Shown here in pieces: positions 10,853-25,600 of a DNA stretch of 64,000 bases. A model generated the notes under the pieces. That model ran no database searches. It saw only the letters and a list, made by a program, of their open reading frames with translations, and was not told where the DNA came from. Made by a program: the position numbers and the translations under genes. Position 1 is the first letter of the stretch; every line of letters starts with the position of its first letter. The DNA is from Orientallactaga sibirica. Taxonomy: Eukaryota; Chordata; Mammalia; Rodentia; Dipodidae. The stretch is from the NCBI GenBank assembly GCA_036365145.1, contig JAEOAD010000052.1, positions 14,197,501-14,261,500 on the forward strand. The letters run 5' to 3'.

Positions 10853-13800
10853 GGAGTGTTTACTTGGAATGTTCTAGCTTTCATGCAGAATAAATCTTTG
10901 TTTGTGGGCTTGACTTCTTCCTTTCCCAAGATCATGAGGTGCATCATTAGGTTGTTTGAGAATTCTTTGGATTTTTAAAAAAAATAAAAATAAGCAGACC
11001 AAAGAGCTGGCATCCTGGGCTAAGAGTGTCAGGGGAGTTCCTCAGAGGGGCAGCACCGTTCTAGTGCTTTGTGACACTTGGTGACAGATCTTGAGGCAGA
11101 TGATGCCAGGCATCTAGCTGGGCCATCCCACAGCCAAGTTCATCACATTCACAAAAGCAACCTAAGTCGTCTAGCAATGGAGAAATTTTATTTCTAGCTC
11201 TAGTGTACAAGCCCAGAGTCAAGAGGAAAGGGTGTCCTTGTGGCACCGAATTGTATCTGTTGAAGTTTAACACGATTTTCCAATAGTCAAAACAAATCAC
11301 AAAAGTGAGGTCTGATCAGTCCCACCTGTGTGGATTTAAGTGTCTCTGTCGTCAAAGCCTTGCTGACTTAAGATTCGAATAATTTCTTAGCCCCTAGAGA
11401 TGTATTACCAAGGGATATGTACCAGAAAAGAAGTATAATAAGACCATCAAATCCCTCTCGGGCAGTGTTATTATTAGTCAGACATCTCTAAGGGAAAAGA
11501 CTTCCATATGAACACGCATTTAACATCTGATTAAATGAAGAATCAACATCCGGGTGGGCACGCACTAGAGAGTATGAAAAGAAGAATAAGATCAGATGTA
11601 TGTAAACCTAGTTTTTTGAAGAATGGCACATCTAGAAGCTGTAGACTGTTACTAGAAAATTTTCAGTGCCTGGGATGGGATACCTTCCAGTGAGTTGTTG
11701 GCCAAGGAGGTCCTGGTAGCCTCCAAAACATTAAAGGCTTTTGCCAAAGCCCTTGGTTTCCCTTGGGAAACAGATAGTAAGACCCTATTGCTGAAGACAT
11801 CTCTTGCCTGAGAGGCAAGGTCACTGAGAAAGCAAGCTGGTGCTGAACAGAAAACCTTCTCCCTGTAGACCAGCCAACTGAAAGGTGGAAAAAGCTACAC
11901 TGCATGCAGCCATATGGGAGACAGAAGTCATCAGTAGTGAAAGCAGTGGACACTGAATATTCAAGTTTGGCCATACAGGCCCAAAGACTGAATGGGTGCA
12001 ATAGTGGCATGTCTATTCATGGGGTAACCAACTGCTCCATAATTGGACTGAAGGCCCTCTCTATGGGAGGGAATACATGCCTGGTACTGAAAAACCTAAG
12101 CAAAAGTCTATGGTAGGTGAGGTCATGAGCCTTAGGGGTATAAAGCCTGCTCTTGTCTGGCTAAATGTATATATCATTCCCACCAAACTGCCCTGAAAGC
12201 ACTAGACTTAATGTTCATATTCACATATTAATGCTACTCTCACTTCTGGTTAGAGAAGCTTCTCTTTTCAGATGGCGATGACCACTGGGATGACCCAAAA
12301 GGCAACATAGTGCTGAGAAGAAGGGATGGAGGAGTACCCAGCACTGAAACACCTCTGTCACACCCTCCAAGGCTCAGGGCCCATTGTGGAAGAGGGGGCG
12401 GATAGAATGGAAGAGCCAAAGGAAGGGTGTGACTTCTTACAATGCAACTGTCCAGACAGAAACTGGCCTCGATATCCATGACCTTGCAGTGCCTAGCAAT
12501 ACCTTTGCAAGACCCTCAAAATAGAAGAAAAAGATGATGACATCAAATTAAAAGAGAGACTAATGGAGAGAGGGAGGGGATATGATGGAGATTGGAGTTC
12601 TAAAGGGGAATGGGGGGAGGAGAGGGAAATAACATGCACTTTTTGTATGTAAGTATAGAAGTTGTCAATTTAAAAAAATTTACAAAAAAAAAAAAAAAGA
12701 TCAGACGGCTCAGAGAACGTAGCCACAGTTTTTTGTTTTTTTTTTAAACCCTTCCAGGCAGGTTGTTGGCAAAGCAATTAAGGGGAATGCTCAGACTATG
12801 TTTGCACATCCCGGACGGGGTAAGTTCACCTCCGCCTCTGCCTCTCGGCGGCCGTTCCTAAAGCGGCGCAGGCAGAGCCGCCCGCGGCCCGGGCAAGGCG
12901 GCCGCCTGCAAGGGGTCCGCTCTGCTCAGAACGATCGCGAGGCGGATGTGGGCCCAGTCCTTTCTTGGATCTTTTTATTTTTTGGCTTTTCGAGGTAGGG
13001 TTTCACTCTGGTCCAGGCTGACCTGGAATTCACTATGCAGTCTCAGGGTGTCCTCGAACTCACAGCGATCCTCCTACCTCTGCCTCCCGAGTGCTGGGAT
13101 TAAAGGCGTGCGCCGCCATGCCCGGCTTCTTGGGTCATTTTTAAATGATTTGCATCACTACTTGGCCTGATAAAGGCAATTTCCCTCGTAGAAATCACAA
13201 AGGAGCACAGACACCTCCCCGGCTTGGCGAGCAGCAGCCGCAGCGAGCCCCGCGCCGGCTTCGGGGAGGCAGCGCCCCCTACTGCCCACGGCCGCGACCT
13301 GCAGTACGCAGGCGCAGCGGGTACTCACTGGCCAGGGTGGTCACCGTCCTGATGTTCTGGTCTCCCCCGACGCTGCGCGTGGGAACAAGAAAATGAGACG
13401 GTTTGCAAAGCCAGCGACGCCCGAACACTCGAGACGCCCCCAGACAGACGACCTTCCCCCGCCGCCCGCAGCCCAGGGCCTTGCTCTTTCCTGTCCTTCT
13501 CCCAGACAGAGAAGCATCCGAGGAATTAGCCACCGTGGTGACTCAAGCCTGCATTCCCAGCACGAGGGAGGCAGAGGGAGAAGAATAGCCTGGGCTACAG
13601 TTAGACCCTAACTAGAAAAATAATAAATAGAAAAATAGCATTTCTTTCTCTTTTTTTTATTTACGTTATCTGGGGCTGAGGAAACGGCTTAGCGGTTAAG
13701 GCATTTGCCTGCGAAGCCTAAAGACCCGGGTTCCATACCCCAGGACCCACATAAGCCAGATGCTCAAGGGGGTGCATGCATCTGGAGTTGGTTTGCAGTG

Positions 13801-16619
13801 GCTGGAGGCCATGGCGTGCCCGTTCTCTCTTTCTCTCTGTCTGCCTCTTCCTCTCTTTCTGTCTCTCTCAAAAAGTAAATAAATAGAATATTTAAAAATG
13901 TTATTTGTTTTGGTTTTTTGGGGGGGCAGGCTCTGAATTCTGCTCTGCATCCCCCCTTCCCAGCCCCAAGTGGCTCCTCTGTGGCCAGCCCTATCCAGTG
14001 AGCCCCGACAGCTGCGCCGTGAAGATTAAACTGTGTCCTGTCTTTCTCTTTCTTTTCAGCTGGAGGGGGAAAAAAACCCTTTAATAAGGGTGTCAAATTG
14101 AGGCAAAAAATTCAAGAACAGGTGGGCTTCCAGGCATGAAAACACACAGCATCGCAGAGTGGACTGCTCTGTTTTCGGCAGGCTCTCTCTGTGCCAAGCA
14201 TGTCTGGGAACGATCAGGAATTCTCCAAATATTTGGGTTTAACTCTATGGCAGCATGGGCATGAGGAAAAACAGAAGGGATTCCATGCTCTGGCTAAAGC
14301 TGGTGTGGATGGGGACACCAGATTCCAGGCACATACACCCGGAGCCAGCCTGCGCTCCGCAGCGGTGACACATTTGGGTCGCAGGTAGAGCAGGAATCAG
14401 TCTACCGGAAAGTACAGGTTTCCTGTCAGGCGCCCTTTTTGCCACTTGGCTATGTGATCTTAATTATCTGCCCTCTCTGAGCCTTGTTTCCTGTGCTGTG
14501 AAATGAAAGGAATTTAATATTAATGTCAGCTGCTAGTTAGACCTACTTTGTGTCAGACACTGAGCTGGGTACTTAAAGTCTGTCTAACTAGACAGCTCTT
14601 GGGCAGTATGATTGTCCTCACATCCAAGCTCAAAGATGTCAAGTCATTTGTCCAAGATCACATGCAGCTAGCTAGCTGCTGCTTGGTACCACTCTGATTC
14701 TGAAGGCCAAGATCTGTCCATCAGTCAGGCCCCTGGCTCCTTCAGACTGCATCCCAAAGCAAGCATTGCAGAGAGAAAAACATTTCCACCGCAGACATTT
14801 ATGCAGTTTCTCCCTGGTTCCTATTCAGCTCATACCTCCTGTAATTAGGGAACATAGTAGTTTGGGTCGTTGGAGAGACACCTTCCTCATACTGAACCTA
14901 GAAGTTCATTGTGGAAAAGACCTAGATGGCCCTGGTCAAGGCACAGGAGTCTCCAGGACCCGACTGGGCCCTCACTCACCTCCAGGACAGGCCTCGGTAC
15001 TGAGTCAAGACGTCCAAGAGGTTCCCAGGCTTAGACCCGGCCCCATTGCCTGCCTGAGAGGAAACAAGAAGCAGTGAGCGTCCCGCTTTCTGGACCCCAC
15101 CGACTCTTCACCTGCTAGAAGGTTGATGCTCTTATCCTGGGAAGGAGCTGGTGAGCTGAAGAGCCCGGGTTCCAGAGGGCACCTCGTCTGGGCACACAGC
15201 CCATCTTTCTAGGATTAGGCTCCCACTGGGAAAGCTGGCACTGTCCACAGTTCTGCCTCCTCCCGGCAATCCCTGGATTATGACAGAGAAATTAGCAGTA
15301 AAGGGGTCTGGACATGAGCTTGTAGCATGTATTTCCTTTGTTGTTGTTGTTTGTTTATTTTTGTTTATTTATTTGAGAGCGACAGACAGAGCGAGAAAGA
15401 GGGAGAGATAGAGAGAGACAGAGACAGACAGAGAGAGAGAATGGGTGCACCAGGGCCTGCAGCCACTGCAAATGAACTTCAGATCCATGTGCCACCTTGT
15501 GCATCTGGCTTACATGGGTCCTGGGGAATTGAGCCTCGAACTGGTGTCCTTAAGCTTCACAGGCAAGCACTTAACTGCTAAGCCATCTCTTCAGCCCTGT
15601 AGCATGTATTTCTCAAAAGGACCTATTTCAAGACCATATGATCATATTTTAGATATAAAATACAACGTATTCCTACCACACAGTTGGAGCAAGAGCAGGG
15701 TCTTAGGAACGAAGTGAGCACATTCTACAGGGACCCTCCCTCCCCTGAAGCATTTATGAGTAGAGCCGCTCCAAAGACCTGGCCTTCTGGACAGCTGAGG
15801 GTCTCCATGAGAAGACTCCCAGGTTCTCCCGACAGCTGAGGGTCTCCATAAGGGGATGCCCAGGGCCTCCCGGACAGCTGAGGGCCTCCATGAGAAGACC
15901 CCAGGGCCTCCCAGATAGCTGAGGGCCTCCATGAGAAGACCCCAGGGCCTCCCGGACAGGTGAGGGCCTCAATGAGAAGACCCCAGGGCCTCCCGGACAG
16001 CTGAGGGCCTCCATGAGAAGACCCCAGGGCCTCCCGGACAGCTGAGGCCTCCATGAGAAGACCCCAGGGCCTCCCAGACAGCTGAGGGCCTCCATGAGAA
16101 GACCCCAGGGCCTCCCGGACAGGTGAGGGCCTCAATGAGAAGACCCCAGGGCCTCCCGAGATAGCTGAGGGCCTCCATGAGAAGACCCCCAGGGTAATGT
16201 CCACACTCTTTGCTACTCATCATGTGAGACCCTCAAAGTGCTGGCTCTCTGAGAAGTCCCGGGAAGTCCTGAGCATCTGTGCAGTCCTCTGTGTCTCCTT
16301 GTCCTGAGCATCTTCTAGGAGACCATGGAGGATGGGAAAAGAGGCAACTCCAGGCCACACTTAGCAGGAAGTGACTGTGAGGCACAGCATGTTAGATGCC
16401 AAGGACCAGCCTGCCAATCTTTCCCAGTGTTGTACACAGCAGGACTTTGGGTGGGAAGCTGATGAAGCCTCATGGAGGAGGCTGCTACTGGACCCAGTGT
16501 CACACCTAAGTTCTGGGCCTGGATCCATCTGGGTGGGCATAGGTACCCACTGCACTGGCTCCACAGAGCATCTTCTTTGAATTTGCAAGAAGAGAGGGTA
16601 GGAGGGGAGGGGGGAAAAA

Positions 16620-16661
<42 letters not shown>

Positions 16662-19600
16662 CCAGGGCTTCTTGCCACTGTAAATGAGCTCCAGATGTAT
16701 CTGCCACTTTGTGCATCTGGCTTTATTTGGATAGTGGGGAGCTGAACCTCAGGCCATCAGGCTTTGCAAGCAAGTGCCTTTAAATGCTGAGCCATCTCCC
16801 CAGCTCCACTGGACACTTTCTTTATGGGGTGAATGTAAGGAATGTCAGACTGCACAAGATACTGTCGTGGGGTTGCGGACGAAGGAAATTTCACTGTGGT
16901 TAGGCCCACAAATATGGCCAGGTGTCTTTGGCCCTTGGAGAGTTTTTAGTTAGAGGTGTTGCGTTCTAACTGGCCCAGGGACCAGCCTCTGAGGGCAGCA
17001 GCCACTATATCAGGAGTGAATGCTAAGGGGGAACTTGCGTCTGGGAAAGTCTGGGAGCACCCCCAGGCTCTATAAGGACCTTCTGTTCTTCATAGAGTGC
17101 TCCCTGTGAGATCTAGGGTGTCTCCATGGGGCGGCTGAGAGTTAGTTTGATCATTCTTGAAGCCTCTGCCTCTTCCACTGACCCCCATTTCTCACCCCTA
17201 CCTCCATACCCTCGTGGAGCAGGGCTCCTGCTTGTCATATCCTCGACTGCCCTACACCATGAGGTCTTCTCTTAGCTTTCTTCCATGGACAGACCAAAGG
17301 ACTGGGTCTTTGAAGCCACTCTACACACCATGGCTGGGAGACCCAGACCAGTGTTGTCCCACCACAGACATGGGCCGTGGGACTTTGCCTCTGTTACTCA
17401 TACTCCCTTAGGGGCCCCTCCACTTCCTGTTCCCTTCTCATTTCAGCACTGAGAGAGTGATGTAAGGTTAGAATAGAGGTAGGCAGGGAATTCTGGATGC
17501 CAGGGTGGGCATATGGAATGGAGAATGCTTGGAGATCAGGACCTGAAACAGCAACATTTAAGAGCTAGGAGTGAAACCTCTCTCCACTTTTTTTTTTTTT
17601 GGGGTTCAAGGTAGGGTTTCACTCTAGCCCTGGCTAACCTGGAATTTACTATGTAGTCTCAGAGTGGCCTTGAACTCACAGCAAACCTCCCATCTCTGCC
17701 TCCCAAGTGCTGGGATTAAAAGTGTGTGCCACCATGCCTGGCCCTCTCTCCGTTTTGCCTCCGTGTTATCATGCCCATTAAAATGCCCTGTCACATCCAG
17801 GGTGGCTCATGACTGTAACCCCAGCACTTGGGAGATGGAGTTCCCAAGGAGGATCGGGAGGTGAAGTCCAGCCTCAGCTATGAAGCCAGTCTGAAGTCAG
17901 CTTGGGCTATGTGAAAGCACCTCAAAAAAAAAAAAAAAAAACTGATGATGATGGAAGGAATGAACAAGTGAATGAACTAACTAATGTCTTTTGTATTCTG
18001 TCCTTTTACAATCAGGGTAACTTACAGTGAGAGAATCGCCCAGGGCTCCGATGACCTTGATGTCAGCTGGCTTCAGCCTGTGAACTGAGAATAAGAAGCT
18101 GGAGTGAGTAGAAAGCTGGGGTTCCAGGAAAGCACAGGTCCGTCTCGTCTGAGCCCCAGGAAAGTGAGAGGAAGTCAGTTTTCACAGCCACACAGCCTGG
18201 GCCACGGGGCCTGCAAGCAGGAGTGGGCAGCTGAGAGGTGGACGTGCTCTAAGAGGGAGTCTGCCCACATTTCTGGGTGAAACTGGGTGCTGCAGGTGAG
18301 CAGCAGCAAGTCCTTGCAAGAGGAGTTAGAGACAGAAGCAGTGCTTCATGCATTCAAGATCGGGTAGTGTTTGGAGCGAAACAACACGTCATCCCGGAAC
18401 AGGGCAGCTCTAGCTATGCGTGGTGGCGCGTATGTGTAAGCCCAGCTCTGAGGAGGCGGAGTCAGGAGGTTCTCAAATTCAAAATCTGGGCTATATAGCA
18501 AGACTTTTTCAAAATAAAAATTAAGAAAAAATCAGGCTCAGGATGTAGCTCAGTGGTAGAAAGCCTGGCACATACAAGGCCCTGGTCCAATCCCCGCACG
18601 TGAGCAAAACAAAACCACAAACATAAGCAACAACAACAAGAAACAAAGCTCAACAGGGAACAGCTTCACAGCAGGGCCTGGGTGTGTGTGTGTGTGTGTG
18701 TGCGTGTGCTGTGTGTGATTCTCTGAATGGATGCTGTTTTACACTCAAATAAGTAATAAACCAAGAAAATTATTGCTGCCACTTTCACATTGTAGTGAAC
18801 ATACCATGTTTTGTTGATCCATTCATTCACTCATGGACAGTTTCCAACTTTTGACAATTGGTTGCTCCAAATGTTTGTGTGTGGTTTTTAATTTTTTTGT
18901 TTTGTTTTTTTGTTTTTCGAGGTAGGGTCTCACTCTGGTCCAGGCTGACCTGGAATTAACTATGTACTCTCAGGGTGGCCTTGAACTCTCGGCAATCCTC
19001 CTACCTCTGCCTCCCAAGTGCTGGGATTAAAGGTGTGCGCCACCACGCCCGGCTCAAACTAATTTTTTTATTTGTATATATTCATGGTACAAAATAATAG
19101 GTCCATTAAGACATTTTCATACATGTATATCGTGTTCTTGGATTTAACATCAGTGTTAAAATGCCTGCTTTCAATTGTTTTGGGTATATACCTGAGAGAA
19201 TTGGGTCTCATGATAATACTACGTTTAACTTTTTGAGTAGCCACCAAATTGCTACGCACATTCTGGCTGTAATTAAAATAAGAAGGCAAGCGGGCGTGGT
19301 GGCGCACGCCTTTAATCCCAGCACTCGGGAGGCAGAGGTAGGAGGATCGCCATGAGTTCAAGGCCACCCTGAGACTACATAGTTAATTCCAGGTCAGCCT
19401 GGGCCAGAGTGAGACCATACCTCGAAAAACCAAAAAAAAAAAAAAAGAAGGCAAACCATCTTGTGTTCAAGACACATGCTGTGGTGTGGATAAGTAGCTG
19501 TTTCCTCATGTGAAAAGCATGTGCACCACCCAGGTGGAGTATTCCGGGGAGTACATAGTACCAGGAATGGAGGTGGACTTGAGAGAGAGAGAGAATGGGT

Positions 19601-22600
19601 GCACCAGGGCCTCCACCACTGCAAACAAACTCCAGACACAAGCACCTCCTTGTACATCTGGCTTATGTGGGTCCTGGGGAATTGAACTTGGGTCCTTTGG
19701 CTTTGTAGGCAAACGCCTTGACCGCTAAGCCATCTCTCTAGCCTTTCACATAGCTTTGCTATGATGGAGGAAGAAGTCAAATACTGAGCTTCTCCAGGGA
19801 GAAGCCTTCTCTGGGGAAGAGGCCCACAGTCTCAGGAGGCCACGGCTAATGATGCAGAAATGGAAAGCTGTCTTCAGGAGATGTCCCTGATAGTGGGCTT
19901 TGCCAAGATGACCTGCAACACTGCAGTGAACCCGGGTAGACTAGAATGAGCCACAGCGCCCATCAGCCCCCACACTGTGTTTGAGTAATGACACCTGCAC
20001 GTAAGATTGTCTGGAAAGGGTGCTCCAAGGGATCCCAGGTCTCGTCTCCTCCCGTAGGGCTGCCTTGGCCACTTCCACCATGCTGCCTGCAGCACAGAAC
20101 TGCCACTCCCACTCAGGACTTTGTCTCATTGACAAGGGGAAGGCCTTGCTGCTTTCCAGGGCAGAAGGCAAACTAAGGCATACATGATTACGAATGTATC
20201 TATGCAAAATATATACATTAGTGGCCCTCAAACTGGATTATGCATCAGAATGGTCTGGAGAGCTGGTTAAAACACAGGTAGCTGGGTCCCACTCTCTCAG
20301 CTTCTGATTCCTAGGTCTGCGGTGGGTCTGAAAATCTGCATGTCTAATTTTGAGAACTAATAGAGATACTTTGATTTTTTCTTTTCTTTTTTTTTTTAAT
20401 TAGAAGCTGTTGACAGTGGTCTGTTTGTGCACAGGTAGAAGAAGAGATCAGAGCCATTTCTACCCTATCTATGTACAGACAGCCTCTTGGCCACATGGCT
20501 GCCACTGCAAAACCTTGTCGTGTATTTCAGCCCTCTTAGATTCCAAAGCCACCAGAGCATCTGTCTTCAGAGTTCCTCTTTCTCCCCTGTCACCATGCTT
20601 TAAATTTATCCCGTGCTCACACACGTGCGCACGCACACACTTCTACATGATTATAGCCTATCCGGCCCTTCCCAGCCTTCCACAGCTACGCTGTGTGGTT
20701 AGCAGAACAATATCAAATCACACATACAGCTGCGCACATTAGCATGCGCCTACGGGGCTAAGCATGAGCACTTCAAAATGACCTCTTCCCAAAGAAATCA
20801 GCCCATGGGTAAAAAAGGCAACAAAATGGAAAATAAGACCCCCCCTCCCCTCCACCCGAGAGTGGTTTATTTTAGTTTCTGGTGATGACAGTCAATCACT
20901 ATATTCTTATTGCCTTAATGGTGAATTCTCTGAACCACTGGCTAGTATGGGAAGTTCTTTGAGGCTGGTAAAATGTAGAAGAGATGGACAGATTTGCCTC
21001 CAAAGCTTTGTTATTACATGATGACAAAAAGAAGTACGCCAAACTCACTATGCTGGTTTGGGTCAGGTGTCCCCCATACACTTAGGTGTTCTGAATGCTA
21101 GGTTCCCAGCTGATGGAAGTTTGGGAATTAACACCTCCTGGAGGAAGTATATTGTTGGGGGTGGGCTTATGGGCGTTATAGCCAGCTCCCCCTTGCCATT
21201 GCTTGGCACACTTTCCTGTTGCTATTGTCTACCTTAGGTTGGCCAGGGGGTGATGTCCACCTCTGCTCATGCCATTGTTTTCCCCTGCCATCATGGAGCT
21301 TCCCCTTGAGTCTGTAAGCCAACATAAACTGCCCCCACCCAAGCTGCTTTTGGTCGGATGATTTCTGCCAACAACGCGAACCTGCCTGCAGCAGTAACCC
21401 TACCTGTTCTCTTAAATCTGTAGCAGATGGAAAGGAAACAGAAGTGGCTGTATATGTTTATACCCGTCTCTGTGCATGTTGTCTGTCTGTTTCTGGAAGG
21501 AGATTCTCCAGTCAGCCATTCTGTAGGATTCTCCATAAGAGATAACGAGCCACAGGAAGCAAAGTGAGGTGGGAGGAGGAGTTGACTTATCTGGAACTTT
21601 ATTGTTAAGATAGAGCCTTATGCATGTCATTGGTTTAATGTCCTGTAGATCCTGGTTTGCGGTTAAGGTTTTTAATGCCATCGGGCATGCACGACAAAGA
21701 CAGCCTAGAAATGCAGCAAAGCATTTTAGCAATTGCTCTGTTTGGAATAATAGCTGTGGTCAGATAAGATAAGTTTGTGTGAGCTGGTTAGCCAACTATT
21801 ATCTGGCACAAACTGTCCACTGTCTTGAAAGGACTTGATAAACTCATCCCTAACTCATCAAGATTTTGACCGAAGGAACCTTTTATCAGAAGGCCATCCG
21901 AGCTCTGATAAAGTGCCACGAGTAGTGAGCAAACCACACTCAAGTAGAAATGGGCAATGGACGCATCTGCCAAAGCGATTCCTAGGAGACACGCTTGGCA
22001 TTCTGGTGTTTTGTGCTGTGTAACCCAGCGAGCTAAACCATCCACAGCTGTAACCTAAAAATCCAACTCTCTCTCTCTCTCTCTCATCAGTTAGGGCTAC
22101 CCAACCCATTTTTTTCCTCTGATAATTTTAAGGACTTATGAAAAAAACTCGCACAAGGGCTGGGGGATGGCTCAGTGAGTAAGTGTTTGCCACACAATCG
22201 TGAGAACCTGAAGCGGCCTGACTCGCCCTGAGTTTGACCTCCCAGTGCTCGTGTCAACAGCAGCGCTGGCCTGGTCCCGTGTGCCTGTAACCCCCGTCCT
22301 GTGGGGAGTGAGGGCTGGAGAAACTCCAGGTTCGTTGGTCAGCCATTCTGACTCAAACAACAGAAGCTGGCAGCTCTGCGTTTAGTGAGAGCCTTTATGG
22401 GTGAGTGAAAAGGAGGACGCCTGACACTCTCCTTGGCCTCCACACGTGTGCATGTGGAGTGTGTGTATGTGCACACGCACGTGCATCTACCACACACACA
22501 TAACACCCCTTACATATATGCTACTACTCATACATACACAGTTACTACTACCACTTACCACACACATAGGGTGTTCACAATGCTAGGAATTTGGTGGCAC

Positions 22601-25600
22601 ATCACTGAAACCTTTGGAGACTTTGGTATAAGTTTATGTGGATAAATGTGCGCCCTCGTAGTAGGAGCTCAAGAAAGGTACTGACTTTACCAGTAATGAC
22701 AGTGGTCTGAGTTACCTTGATTAGAGCCGCGCGCGTCGTATACATGTACCGAAGCGGCACACCACACCCCATGACTATGTTTGATTGCTATGTGCGAGTT
22801 ACAAACATATTAATAAAAACGTTAACTTGCGATAAAGGCTGTGCGATTCTGTGACAGGCATTTTACAATTCTCAAAGATCTGAATGATAAAGAAAGAAAC
22901 GTTGGGGCAGGAAACAGGTCAGTCATCGTCTTGGGAATGAAGGTGAACTTGCTCCGCAGGCTGGTTGTACCTAGAGACAAGTGGGGTCTTATTTCTCTGC
23001 GGGGAGGGGCGTCAGGCTAGGTCAAGTTGGAAGCCCTGTGAACAGGTGATGACACAGACGTGACTCCAGGACCCACACTGAGCATTATGCTGCCACAACA
23101 AGCTGAAAGCTCTGGTGTTAGAACACAGCCATGTTTTATGTTAGCTTTTGGAGAGCTCAATTTAGATAAATGGGGCAAATAAATAATGTTGGATTTTAGA
23201 AAAAAAACCAATGGCTAAAAATAAGTGACTATGCTCTTTTCTACTGTCAGTGAGAGGAGCACACAGGCAGCACCCTGGCTTTGTGTAGCCCTGCTTTCAA
23301 GGGCTATGGGTTGCTGTCTCTGCATGGACTTAGCGTTTTGGCTTCAGTAGCTAGCTAGCTAACTTCAATAGATAGCGAACAAGCCACCCCCAAAATATTT
23401 TCTGAGTTATCCCAACTATAGGGGAGGGAGGACCAGCTAGTACTATAAAATATCCACATGAGTGTTTATTAAGTTGTGAAGCCCACAGGAGAGTGCGCTA
23501 GAACTGACTGAGAATGCGAACTTGTAACACAAGCTTTTATTTATTTATTTACTTACTTATTTATTTTTATTGCCTTCCAAATGCCAATTGATCAAAAAAA
23601 AATACCTGCATCAATTGTCTATATCTCATCCCAAAGCCCAACAGATCACACTTCATCACCCATGAACTCTGAAGTATGGTGAGAATGGGGTGTTCAGACC
23701 ACTAGGGGCCATGGCCTGGGAGCACAGGCACAATCCTATTTTCAGTATAACTTTTGACGACGTTTCCATCTGTACACCTGTGGATTGCCAGTCGCGCCAG
23801 AAAAGAGGGTTACAAAAAGGGCTTTGAAAATAATTGGTAGGCAAAAATAGTTATTTCAAGTAGTCTTACTGAGAAACCACTTCAATGGGAAGCACTTCTT
23901 TCTGGTTGACTTTTCAGATCTATTTCAACTCTGAGAATGTATTTGACGGATTATAAAGACTCAGCAATTCATAGTTACTCAACAAGCATCTAAGGGCTCC
24001 TACTGTGTGCTAAGTATCTAATGGCTCCTACTGTGTGCTAAGGCAGTGGAAGGCAGTGAGATGGCCAAGAACAAAGAGATGCATGACAAATGCTTTCATT
24101 TCAATTAGAAATTACAAACGTGATCTCCAGAAAAAAAAGAATTTACCAGAAACTTGATAACTATAATAATGTGGCTTGGAGATAATGTTTTTTCTTTTCC
24201 TTTCTTTTTGAGGGGACTCTCAGTGAGTATAGGTAGAATGCTCAATTGTAGATCAATGGTACAAAGATGAAATACACTTTCATTATTGTCCAATGAGCTG
24301 TGGCCATTTTCCTGAATCACAACACTTTCCATGGGGCTCAGAAGTGCCCCCCACTTAGAGGGCATGTGTGGTTTGGGCCTAGGCCACTTTTCTTCGCTCA
24401 GTGCAGGCTTAGATCTATCTGTTTACTCAAACAGCACCCATCACCAGGGCATATCAGATCTTACCATCTTGATATTTCTTGCTCTTACTTCTTCAAGCGC
24501 CAATAAACACTCATCTACGGGGTCAGGGAGTAAAGAAGCATTCACATTTTATCTGCTTTTTAAGATGTTGAGATAGGTTCTAGTGGATGGGTTGTCATGA
24601 CAGAAACACAATCTAGATAGATTGTGAAATGCTTTACAGATTGTCCTTTCAGACTGATAAGACCCAGAAGGAACATCAACTGTTCCACAGTGTCACTGAT
24701 ACTCTCTCCGTCTCTATCTAGATATGAGTATATAGCTATGCATAAATCTCTATCTGCGTCTTTGAATACGGCTTTTTACTACAGGAGGACCCGCATAGGA
24801 ATGTGATCATTTATTTCTGCTGTTAAAGTCCAGGTAACGAATTGACTAACAAGAATGCGCAGTCATCGAGCCTGGAGCAGGAAGTCCAAGGACTAAACTC
24901 ACCAGCAAGACAAACATCGCTCTGTGGCTTGGTTCTCCCCAAACTCAAACACTAGACACTTGGTTCTCCATGTGGTGGTCCGGGGGTGGTAGAAATTTTA
25001 AGAGACAGGGCCAAGTGGAAGTAGGTCACTGGGGCACTGCCCTCAGGAGGAACGTAGTCTTGCAAAATGAATTAGTGGGGTCAATCTAAATTCAAGATAT
25101 TGTGAATAAGTAAACCTACTTTTTTGAAGAATGGCACATCTAGAAGCTGTAGACTGTTACTAGAAATTTTTCAGTGCCTGGGATGGGATACCTTCCAGTG
25201 AGTTGTTGGCCAAGGAGGTCCCGGTAGCCTCCAAAACATTAAAGGCTTTTGCCAAAGCCCTTGGTTTTCCTTGAGAAACAGCTAGTAAGACCCTATTGCT
25301 GAAGACATCTCTTGCCTGAGAGGCAAGGTCACTGAGAAAGCAAGCTAGCGCTGAGTAGAAAATCTTCTCCCTGTAGACCAGCTAACTGAAAGCTGGAAAA
25401 AGCTGCACTGCATGCAGCCATATGGGAGACAGAAGTCATCAGCAGTGAAAACAGTGGACGCTCAATATTCAAATTTGGCCAGACAGGACCAACGACTGAA
25501 TGGGTGCAATAGTGGCATGTCTACTCTTGGAGTAACCAACTGCTCCATAATTGGACTGAAGGCCCTCTCTATGGGAGGGAATACATACCTGGTACTGAAA

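Larger units (their letters stand above)
12800..13470. promoter_or_regulatory. Intragenic CpG-rich block
   Basis: High CpG density at 12815-12950 and 13205-13470, with a B1 inserted between (12963-13128). It contains a TACGCAGGCGCAGCGG stretch resembling an NRF1-type site and surrounds coding exon 19. The rest of the gene is CpG-poor. Promoter activity is an inference only. Confidence 0.55.

Noticed and set aside
15725..16204. 159-codon repetitive protein
   Set aside because: Product of a 41-bp minisatellite open in every minus-strand frame.
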